From: Lachnospiraceae bacterium | GTDB lineage: Bacteria; Bacillota_A; Clostridia; Lachnospirales; Lachnospiraceae | DNA: 64,000 nucleotides | Direction of reading: 5' to 3' | NCBI GenBank assembly: GCA_017430765.1 | Contig: JAFRMI010000055.1 | Coordinates: forward strand, 1 to 64,000 | Part shown: positions 57,113 through 64,000 of the stretch, in pieces | How the letters are laid out: every line of letters begins with the position of its first letter | Position numbering within the stretch: the first letter of the stretch is position 1 | The notes under the pieces: model-generated | Told to the model about the DNA's origin: nothing | Database searches by the model: none | The model's input: the letters and a program-made list of their open reading frames with translations, nothing else | Translations under genes and position numbers: made by a program

Positions 57113-57138
57113 GGAAACGCTGAAAGTACAGCGTTTCC
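57113..57138 (+). promoter_or_regulatory. Hairpin in the ppx leader
   Basis: Perfect 10-bp stem GGAAACGCTG/CAGCGTTTCC with loop AAAGTA, lying 4 nt before the ribosome site AGAGAGGGG. No T run, so it may affect translation or mRNA stability rather than stop transcription. Confidence 0.5.
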
Positions 57139-57157
57139 CCAAGAGAGGGGTATGTGC

Positions 57158-58696
57158 ATGGCTATAACTACCTTCGCCGCAATTGATATCGGCTCTTACA
57201 ATGTCTCCATGGAGATCTTTGAACTTACCAGAAAGAACGGCCTTCGGTCTCTTACAAGAGTCCGCCAGTCGCTGGAACTGGGCAGGGATACCTTCGCCCT
57301 GAAGAGAATTTCCATGGAAAAAGTCAATGACCTTATTGAAATTCTCACAGATTACAGACGCATCATGAAAGAATATCAGGTCAGCGGATTTAGGGCCTGC
57401 GCAAAGTCCGCTCTGCGGGAAGCGAGCAACCGCTATCTGGTGGTCGACCATGTCGAGAGGGCGACGGGAATCCATATCGACGTTCTGTCCAATTCGGAGC
57501 AGCGTTTCCTCGGTTACAAATCCATCGCGTCAAAAGGTGAAGAATTCCAGCGCTTTATTGAAAAGGGGACGGCCATCGTCGATGTCGGCGGGGGCAGTGT
57601 GCAGATTTCTCTTTTTGACAAGGACGCTCTGGTCGGGACACAGAATATCATGCTCGGATCGCTGCGGATCCGCGAGCGCCTCAGTTATTTTGAGAGAGAG
57701 ACCGTTCACTATGACAGTCTCGTTGAACAGCTGATCCGCAAGGACCTCCTCGGTTTCCGGAAGATGTATCTCAAGAACCGGAAGATTGACAACATTATTC
57801 TGGTCGGGGACTATTTTACCAATCTGATCTTTCAGAACCGGAGTGACATGAACAAGACGGAGACACGGGAAGAGTTCCTGGTTTGGTATGAGCACGTGTC
57901 CTCCGCTTCACCCCAGGAGATCTCGGAAGAGCTGGGAATCTCGCATGAGGTGTCCACCGTTCTCATTCCCATGGCAGTTCTCTACAGAAAACTCATTACG
58001 GAGCTGGATATTCAGACGATCTGGCTTCCGGGAATTCAGCTGACGGACGGTATCGCCTACGATTACGGTGAGAAGAAAAAAATCATCCGCTCCTCCCACG
58101 ATTTTGACAAGGATATTCTGATGGCCGCCCGCGGGATCGGGAGGCGCTATGCGAGCAACCGCCCGCACTGTGAAGCCCTTATTCATGCCGCCGATGTCAT
58201 ATTTGATGCCATCAGGAAGAGAAGCGGACTTGGCGCCAGAGAGCGGCTGCTTCTGCGCGTCGCCTGTTACCTGCACGACTGCGGGAAATACATCAGTTTC
58301 GTGAACGTCTCCGAATGCTCCTACAACATCATTATGTCGACAGAGATCATCGGGCTGTCCGACAGGGAGAGGCGGATCATTGCCAATGTGGTGCGTTACA
58401 ATACACAGAGGATCGGATACTTCGAATCCATGGGCGTCGGTGAGATTACCAGCAAAGACGATTATATGCTCATCTCCAAGCTGGTTGCCATCCTTCGGCT
58501 GGCAAACTGCCTCGATGAGAGCTATATGCAGAAAGTAAAGAATCTGACAGCCAGGATCAGTGAGGACGAACTGATTATCACGGTGGAGACAGACCGGGAC
58601 TATACACTGGAACGCGGTATTTTCCGCGAAAATATTGTCTTTTTTGATGAGATCTACAACGTTAAGCCGGTTCTAAAGATGAAGGTGCTAAGATGA
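57158..58696 (+). CDS. ppx: Exopolyphosphatase / pppGpp phosphatase family protein
   Basis: A 512-residue Ppx/GppA protein. The actin-like ATPase-fold domain begins FAAIDIGSYNVSMEIFEL and has VDVGGGSVQISLFD; a C-terminal HD-type domain follows (LRVACYLHDCGKYISF, about residue 370). Members release phosphate from polyphosphate ends or from pppGpp. ATG 57158 is preferred over ATG 57152 because AGAGAGGGG is better spaced. It overlaps ppk by 4 bp (ATGA), so making and breaking polyphosphate are co-expressed. Confidence 0.9.
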   Translation: MAITTFAAIDIGSYNVSMEIFELTRKNGLRSLTRVRQSLELGRDTFALKRISMEKVNDLIEILTDYRRIMKEYQVSGFRACAKSALREASNRYLVVDHVERATGIHIDVLSNSEQRFLGYKSIASKGEEFQRFIEKGTAIVDVGGGSVQISLFDKDALVGTQNIMLGSLRIRERLSYFERETVHYDSLVEQLIRKDLLGFRKMYLKNRKIDNIILVGDYFTNLIFQNRSDMNKTETREEFLVWYEHVSSASPQEISEELGISHEVSTVLIPMAVLYRKLITELDIQTIWLPGIQLTDGIAYDYGEKKKIIRSSHDFDKDILMAARGIGRRYASNRPHCEALIHAADVIFDAIRKRSGLGARERLLLRVACYLHDCGKYISFVNVSECSYNIIMSTEIIGLSDRERRIIANVVRYNTQRIGYFESMGVGEITSKDDYMLISKLVAILRLANCLDESYMQKVKNLTARISEDELIITVETDRDYTLERGIFRENIVFFDEIYNVKPVLKMKVLR

Positions 58697-60876
58697 ACGA
58701 GATACAGTCACAGGTGGATTTATCCGACAGCGGATATTATACGAACAGAGAATTATCCTGGCTGAAGTTTAACGGACGCTGCTTAAGTGAAGCGAGAGAC
58801 GCGAGAATTGTTCCGCTTTTTGAGCGTCTGAAATTTCTTGCGATCACACAGTCGAACCTCGATGAATTTGTGATGGTTCGGATCGCGTCGCTCAAGGATC
58901 AGGTTCATGCCGGATACAAAGGCGTGGACATTGCCGGCATGACCCCGGACCAGCAGCTTGCTGCGCTTTCGGGCGCTGTTCATGAGTTTGTCCACGATCA
59001 GTATATGACCTGGAACCGTTCCCTTCTTCCGGGGCTTCTGAAAGCCGGTCTGCAGGTGGTCCGCGATTATTCGGTCCTGACGCAGGAGCAAAGTGAATGG
59101 CTGGACCGCTACTTCGAGGATGAGATCTACCCGGTTCTGACACCGATGGCCATGGATCCTTCGAGGCCGTTTCCGCTTGTCCGCAACAAGAGCCTCAATA
59201 TCGGAGCGCTCATAGCTGCTAAGGACAAGGTCGAAAAGCTCACGAAGAAGGGAAAGAAGAAGAAAGAACTGGAGTTTGCGACTGTCCAGGTTCCGTCTGT
59301 CCTGCCCCGTGTGATCGAGCTTCCGCCGTCCGCCGACGGCAGCCGTTCGGTGATTCTTCTGGAAGAAGTCATCCGCAAGTATATAGGAATCCTGTTCCAG
59401 CATTACGATGTTGAGTGCACGTGCGCTTACCGGATCATGCGGAATGCGGACCTGACAATAGACGAGGACGAGGCGGAAGATCTTCTGCTTGAGATCCAGA
59501 AGCAGATTAAAAAAAGGCAGTGGGGGGAGGTAATCCGTCTGGAGGTGGAGGAGAGCATTGATAAGAAGCTTCTCAAGATCCTCCGGAAGGAATTTGAGAT
59601 CGGTGACGACGACATTTATTCGATTCCCGGGCCGCTTGATCTGAGTTTCTGCATGAAGCTTTACGGCATGTCAGGGTTCGATGAGCTCCGCGCGCCCAAG
59701 TATACACCGGCTCCCGTGATGGCGTTTGAGAATGAGCCGGATGTATTTTCCGCCATCCGGAAAAAGGACATTCTCGTACACCACCCATATATGTCCTTTG
59801 ATCCGGTTGTGGATTTTGTCAAACAGGCCGCCAGGGATCCGGATGTTCTCGCGATCAAGCAGACGCTTTACCGCGTGAGCGGCAATTCCCCGATTATCTC
59901 CGCGCTGGCACAGGCGGCTGACAACGGGAAGCAGGTGACGGTCCTTGTGGAACTGAAAGCCAGATTTGATGAGGAGCATAATATCGCATGGGCGAAGATG
60001 CTTGAAAAGTCCGGCTGCCACGTGATCTACGGTCTCATCGGCCTCAAGGTCCACAGCAAGATTACGATGGTTATCCGCCGTGAGGAGGACGGGATCCGCA
60101 GGTATGTGCACCTGGGGACCGGCAACTACAACGATTCGACTGCCAAACTGTATACCGACATGGGCATATTTACCTGTGACGCCCAGATTGGGCAGGACGC
60201 GACAGCGGTGTTCAATATGCTGTCCGGATATTCCGAACCGGACAGGTGGTATAAACTTCTGGTTGCGCCGATCTGGATGAAAGACCGCTTCCTGAGCATG
60301 ATCCGGAAAGAGGCGCAGAATGCGGCGGAGGGGAAACCTGCCTTCATCCGGGCGAAGATGAATTCTCTCTGCGACCCGGTTGTCATCCGTGCTCTTTATG
60401 AGGCATCCTGCGCAGGGGTTAAGATCCAGCTTCTTGTCCGCGGAATCTGCTGCCTGAAGGCAGGAATCCCCGGTGTTTCCGAGAATATAGAAGTTCGCTC
60501 CATCGTGGGTAATTTCCTTGAACATGCGAGAATCTTCTGGTTCCACAACGGCGGAGACGAGGAGGTTTATATGGGATCCGCGGACTGGATGCCGAGAAAC
60601 CTCAACCGCCGCGTCGAGATTGTATTTCCGGTGGAGCAGGAGGATATCCGCGAGGAAGTTAAGAGAATTCTTATGGTTCAGTTTGCGGATAACGTGAAGG
60701 CACACGTCCTCCTTCCCGACGGAAATTACGAGAAGATTGACAAGAGGGGCAAGCAGCTGGTGAATTCACAGGAACAGTTCTGCGAAGAGGCCTGGAAGAA
60801 GGTCCCGAAGCCGAAGAAAGTACACCGGGAACGCCGTTTTACTCCGGCGGAACCGATCCGTTCGGAAGAGTCGTAA
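58693..60876 (+). CDS. ppk1: Polyphosphate kinase 1
   Basis: A 727-residue Ppk1, which reversibly transfers ATP gamma-phosphates into polyphosphate. It has N-terminal, head and two phospholipase-D-like catalytic domains. The phosphorylated His is H473 in YVHLGTGNYN, and the second catalytic His is H611 in NFLEHARIFWFHNGG. NRELSWLKFNGRCLSEA marks the start. Length fits the family (about 690-730). A Lys-rich tail ends the protein. It is translationally coupled to ppx. Confidence 0.95.
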   Translation: MNEIQSQVDLSDSGYYTNRELSWLKFNGRCLSEARDARIVPLFERLKFLAITQSNLDEFVMVRIASLKDQVHAGYKGVDIAGMTPDQQLAALSGAVHEFVHDQYMTWNRSLLPGLLKAGLQVVRDYSVLTQEQSEWLDRYFEDEIYPVLTPMAMDPSRPFPLVRNKSLNIGALIAAKDKVEKLTKKGKKKKELEFATVQVPSVLPRVIELPPSADGSRSVILLEEVIRKYIGILFQHYDVECTCAYRIMRNADLTIDEDEAEDLLLEIQKQIKKRQWGEVIRLEVEESIDKKLLKILRKEFEIGDDDIYSIPGPLDLSFCMKLYGMSGFDELRAPKYTPAPVMAFENEPDVFSAIRKKDILVHHPYMSFDPVVDFVKQAARDPDVLAIKQTLYRVSGNSPIISALAQAADNGKQVTVLVELKARFDEEHNIAWAKMLEKSGCHVIYGLIGLKVHSKITMVIRREEDGIRRYVHLGTGNYNDSTAKLYTDMGIFTCDAQIGQDATAVFNMLSGYSEPDRWYKLLVAPIWMKDRFLSMIRKEAQNAAEGKPAFIRAKMNSLCDPVVIRALYEASCAGVKIQLLVRGICCLKAGIPGVSENIEVRSIVGNFLEHARIFWFHNGGDEEVYMGSADWMPRNLNRRVEIVFPVEQEDIREEVKRILMVQFADNVKAHVLLPDGNYEKIDKRGKQLVNSQEQFCEEAWKKVPKPKKVHRERRFTPAEPIRSEES

Positions 60877-60990
60877 ACAAATACATTTTTCTGTTCCCGG
60901 GCGGAATGTGTCAGAAGAACTGACGCGCAGAGCGGTGAAAAGCTGTCCGATATCGGACGGATGGGAAATATCGAATAGGAGAAAGCGCGT

Positions 60991-62271
60991 ATGAGAGAAG
61001 ACGGATTTGTTCTTCATGGTCCGACCGTTTATTGTACGGACCGTAAAACCCTATGCGTAAAAGAAGACGCCTGGCTTGTATCCGTCGACGGCATTTCGCA
61101 GGGAGTGTTTGACGAACTGCCTGACGAATTCAGGGACCTTCCCGTTGAAGACCTCTGGGACAAGCTGATCCTTCCCGGCTTTACGGATCTTCACGTGCAT
61201 GCGCCTCAATATCAGTTCCGCGGTCTGGGAATGGATCTTGAGCTGATTGACTGGCTCAATACGAGTACGTTTCCGGAGGAAGCGCGTTATGCGGACCCGG
61301 AATATGCGGAGCGCGCCTATGACCAGTTTGTAGAAGATCTTTACACAGGCCCGACGACCCGGGCGGCGGTTTACGCCACGGCGGATCCGGATTCGACGAT
61401 AATCCTGATGGATCTTCTGGAAGAAACCGGGCTTGTCAGCTATGTCGGCAAAGTGAATATGGACCGGAACGTTCCGGACTATTATGTGGAGACAACGGAG
61501 GAGTCTCTCGCGCTTACGCGTTTCTGGCTGGATGTCGTCCGCGATGAGTGCGAATATGAGAATACGTATCCGATCCTGACGCCGCGTTTTACCCCGGCCT
61601 GTTCCCCGGAACTGCTGTCCGGACTAGGGAAACTTATGAAAGAGTACGGCGTTCCGGTGCAGTCTCATCTTTCGGAGAGTGTCAGCGAAATAGAGTGGGT
61701 GAGTGAACTGGATCCGGAATCCTCTTTCTATGGGGAGACCTATGCGAAAGCGGGACTTTTCGGTGAGAACGGTCCCTGCATTATGGCGCACTGCGTCTGG
61801 TCCCCTGAAGAAGAGACTGCTTTGATGAAGCGGAACGGCGTCTACATCGCGCACTGTCCGGAGTCCAATATGAATCTGGCTTCGGGCGTAGCTCCGGTAT
61901 CCCAGTATCTCGATCAGGGGATGCATGTCGGACTGGGAAGCGATGTGGCAGCCGGCTCTTCTGCCTCCATGTTCGCCGCCATCCGCAATGCCATCACAGC
62001 TTCCAAGCTTCGGAAGTTTTTCATCGAAGGCAATACGCGTCCGCTCACATTCACGGATGCATTTTACATGGCAACACTCGGGGGCGGATCTTTCTTCGGA
62101 AAAGCAGGGAGCTTCATGAAAGGATATGAGTTTGATGCCGTGATCATCGACGACTCCTCCATCGCACCCATACTTGACCTGACTCCGGAGCAGCGTGCGG
62201 AGCGCCTCTGCTATATCGGCGACGACCGGCATGTGTGCGGAAAGATCGTCCGGGGCAGAAGACTGTATTAA
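60991..62271 (+). CDS. guaD: Guanine deaminase
   Basis: A 426-residue amidohydrolase that turns guanine into xanthine and ammonia. Zinc and active-site residues are visible: LHVHAPQYQFRG (H68, H70, with the guanine-contact Gln and Arg), SHLSES (His-Leu-Ser-Glu), AHCVW (His) and GSDVAAGS (Asp). AGGAG precedes the ATG. It stands after ppk with a 114-bp gap and supports purine salvage and nitrogen release. Confidence 0.92.
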   Translation: MREDGFVLHGPTVYCTDRKTLCVKEDAWLVSVDGISQGVFDELPDEFRDLPVEDLWDKLILPGFTDLHVHAPQYQFRGLGMDLELIDWLNTSTFPEEARYADPEYAERAYDQFVEDLYTGPTTRAAVYATADPDSTIILMDLLEETGLVSYVGKVNMDRNVPDYYVETTEESLALTRFWLDVVRDECEYENTYPILTPRFTPACSPELLSGLGKLMKEYGVPVQSHLSESVSEIEWVSELDPESSFYGETYAKAGLFGENGPCIMAHCVWSPEEETALMKRNGVYIAHCPESNMNLASGVAPVSQYLDQGMHVGLGSDVAAGSSASMFAAIRNAITASKLRKFFIEGNTRPLTFTDAFYMATLGGGSFFGKAGSFMKGYEFDAVIIDDSSIAPILDLTPEQRAERLCYIGDDRHVCGKIVRGRRLY

Positions 62272-62342
62272 AAAAACAGTCGTTAACATTTAAAGAGCTG
62301 CTGTTTCCTTCTCATGAAGCTGAGGACAGCAGGGAGATATTT

Positions 62343-62963
62343 ATGGAATTTAAAGACACTGCGAATAAAAATGCTGAAAACCTCCAAATCCGCCTTCTCA
62401 ACTGGCCGGATTCCTATTACCGGGAGATCGACCCCAAGATCCGCCTGGCACTTCTCGATGAAGCGGACAAGGCGAATCTGACGCCCGAAGACAACGAGAT
62501 CAGGCGCAGGCTCCACCGGATGCGCTACTCCGGAAAGAACCTGGAGAAGGATCTGTTTATGAAAGCCTGGCTTGACATTCAGTATCTGGCCGAAGCCAGC
62601 AACGGGTTCATCTTCAAACGGAAAGACCCCGGCCGCTTCCGGAAGATCATGCAGGGAATCGGTGTCTGCAATCTTGACGACAGGCACTACAGGGGACTGA
62701 TCTATCAGGAACTGGTCCATCTGGCGATGCTGTATATCACGCTGTGTGAGCAGGATCGTACGTTCAACTCATTCATGCTAGGTCTCGGACGCCTCTCGGA
62801 CGCCTCTCTGTCGAAGAAGATCCGCGTGAATATAGAGAAGGTGGCGGTCGAGATACCGAAATCATATGGGTTAGCGGATGAATATACGGTATGGAGACAG
62901 GCGCTGATTGATGCATTTGACTCCGCCTGCCCTGACCTGGCGGGGACGATCAGACCTTCATAA
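62343..62963 (+). CDS. Unknown 206-residue soluble protein
   Basis: Not assigned to a family with confidence; it resembles conserved proteins of unknown function seen in Lachnospiraceae. It is helical throughout, with charged repeats (IRRRLHRMRYSGKNLEKDLFMKAWLDIQYLAEAS) and a central YQELVHLAMLYITLCEQDRTFNSFMLGL. There is no signal peptide or membrane helix. ATG 62343 follows AGGGAG by 8 nt; an in-frame ATG at 62235 lies inside guaD. It is 71 bp downstream of guaD and may be read with it. Confidence 0.75.
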   Translation: MEFKDTANKNAENLQIRLLNWPDSYYREIDPKIRLALLDEADKANLTPEDNEIRRRLHRMRYSGKNLEKDLFMKAWLDIQYLAEASNGFIFKRKDPGRFRKIMQGIGVCNLDDRHYRGLIYQELVHLAMLYITLCEQDRTFNSFMLGLGRLSDASLSKKIRVNIEKVAVEIPKSYGLADEYTVWRQALIDAFDSACPDLAGTIRPS

Positions 62964-63039
62964 CAGCTGTGCACCTCTTGTGCCGGAGAGCCCGGCTCAA
63001 GATGCGATATATCAAATGAAACAGAGGAGATTATGAAAA

Positions 63040-64000
63040 ATGCTTGACGGAAGAATTTACAACTTTTCAGCCGGACCATCAATGCTTCCCGAGGAGGTTC
63101 TTCTCCGCGCGCAAAAAGAGTTCATGAACTGCGAAGGATCCGGAATGTCGGTGCTTGAGATGAGCCACAGATCGAAAGTCTATGACAATATCATCTGCGA
63201 AGCTGTCAGCAATGTCAAAAAGGTCCTTAATGTGCCGGACAACTATAAAATTCTGTTCCTTCACGGAGGAGCTACCGGTATGTTCGCTGCAATCCCGATG
63301 AATCTCGGCGGCAGGAACGGAATCGCAGATTATATTATCACGGGCAACTTCGCAAAGAACGCCTGGAAAGAGGGGCAGAAGTATCTGCAGGCGGCAAATG
63401 TCGCCGCGTCTACGGAAAGCGAAACATATGTCCGCATCCCCGCACAGGAGGAGCTGGCTCTTTCACCGGATGCGGATTACGTACACGTCTGCTGGAACAA
63501 TACGATCTTCGGTACGTCCTGGAAGTACATCCCGGATACCGGAGAGATTCCTCTGGTAGCCGATATGTCTTCGTCCATCATGTCTGAGCCGGTGGATGTT
63601 TCGAAATTCGGGATGATCTATGCGGGTGTTCAGAAGAATCTGGCACCCGCAGGCGCGGCACTTGTGATAGTCCGCGAAGACCTGATCGGAAACGCGATGA
63701 AAATCACGCCGAACATCTGGGATTTCAAAAAGGAAGCGGACAAGAATTCCATGCTGAATACGCCGCCGACATGGCCGATTTACTTCGTGAAACTCGTCAC
63801 GGATTATCTGCTTGAACAGGGCGGCCTCTCTGAGATGAAAAAGAGGAACGAGAAGAAGGCGAAACTTCTCTATGATTATCTCGATTCCCAGGATTTCTTC
63901 AAGGCTGCGGCTGCGCCGGCTGACCGCTCCATCATGAATGTGACGTTCCGGACGGGAAATGAGGAACTGGATAAGGAATTCGTTGCCGGTCAGGCAGCGC
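63040..64000 (+). CDS. serC: Phosphoserine aminotransferase (3' truncated by the window)
   Basis: The first 320 residues of a roughly 360-residue PLP enzyme converting 3-phosphohydroxypyruvate to phosphoserine in serine synthesis. It begins IYNFSAGPSMLPEEVL, has GMSVLEMSHRSK, FLHGGATGMFAAIPMNL, ADMSSSIMS and the Schiff-base Lys in AGVQKNLAPAGAALVIVRE. ATG 63040 follows AGAGGAG; the frame runs off the end of the window without a stop. Confidence 0.94.
   Translation, partial: MLDGRIYNFSAGPSMLPEEVLLRAQKEFMNCEGSGMSVLEMSHRSKVYDNIICEAVSNVKKVLNVPDNYKILFLHGGATGMFAAIPMNLGGRNGIADYIITGNFAKNAWKEGQKYLQAANVAASTESETYVRIPAQEELALSPDADYVHVCWNNTIFGTSWKYIPDTGEIPLVADMSSSIMSEPVDVSKFGMIYAGVQKNLAPAGAALVIVREDLIGNAMKITPNIWDFKKEADKNSMLNTPPTWPIYFVKLVTDYLLEQGGLSEMKKRNEKKAKLLYDYLDSQDFFKAAAAPADRSIMNVTFRTGNEELDKEFVAGQAA

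Noticed and set aside
56788..57123. Open frames of about 90-110 residues on the plus strand
   Set aside because: They lie over the RNase P RNA on the opposite strand and have no ribosome site or protein-like composition.

Overview
This is 64 kb of a moderately GC-rich genome, gene-dense and almost entirely on the plus strand. The content points to a strictly anaerobic Firmicute of the Clostridia, most likely Lachnospiraceae: a one-chain pyruvate:ferredoxin oxidoreductase, PPi-type phosphofructokinase next to pyruvate phosphate dikinase, a dgt-dnaG-rpoD-trmK cluster, pyrBI with a regulatory chain, AGGAGG-type ribosome sites and sigma-A promoters. No phage, transposase, plasmid or CRISPR signal was seen; this is a chromosomal core region.

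Layout. 1-2.6 kb: end of an unknown gene, an orphan HicB-like protein, a CYTH protein, dtd and convergent degV. 2.9-8.3 kb: a four-gene ABC exporter (adaptor lipoprotein, ATPase, very acidic second adaptor, MacB/FtsX permease). 8.4-17.6 kb: tRNA-Pro, a VanZ-like protein, a VanW/YkuD L,D-transpeptidase, a stomatin, an M18 peptidase, a C-terminally anchored protein and YfhO. 17.8-25 kb: an ABC-F ATPase, then two neighbouring genes (a polytopic membrane protein and nifJ), each split by one in-frame TAG. 25-31 kb: an M16C protease, era, recO, glycyl-tRNA synthetase. 31.6-35.3 kb: a zinc ribbon / TPM / SPFH trio like Bacillus ydjGHI. 35.4-39.5 kb: PPi-phosphofructokinase and ppdK. 40-48.6 kb: an M24 peptidase, an LtaS-like sulfatase, an AraC regulator, an unknown minus-strand gene, an aminotransferase and gdhA. 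48.7-56.6 kb: dgt, dnaG, rpoD, trmK, a TGS-uridine kinase, pyrBI. 56.7-64 kb: rnpB (minus), ppx-ppk, guanine deaminase, an unknown gene and the start of serC.

How it fits together. PPi-PFK, PPDK and PFOR form a phosphoanhydride-saving lower glycolysis, and ppx, ppk and a CYTH protein add tri/polyphosphate handling, so phosphoanhydride chemistry recurs through the window. Cell-envelope functions (exporter, transpeptidase, YfhO, LtaS-like protein, SPFH trio) form the second theme.

The strongest items to follow up are the two in-frame amber codons 2.26 kb apart in adjacent genes, a dispersed palindromic intergenic repeat with an A-B-A module order found at four loci, the ydjGHI-like trio, unusual nucleotide-site residues in the ABC-F protein, three helically phased AAAATCTT boxes before the AraC gene, and an uncharacterised leader before gdhA. 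All calls come from reading the sequence; no database search was run.
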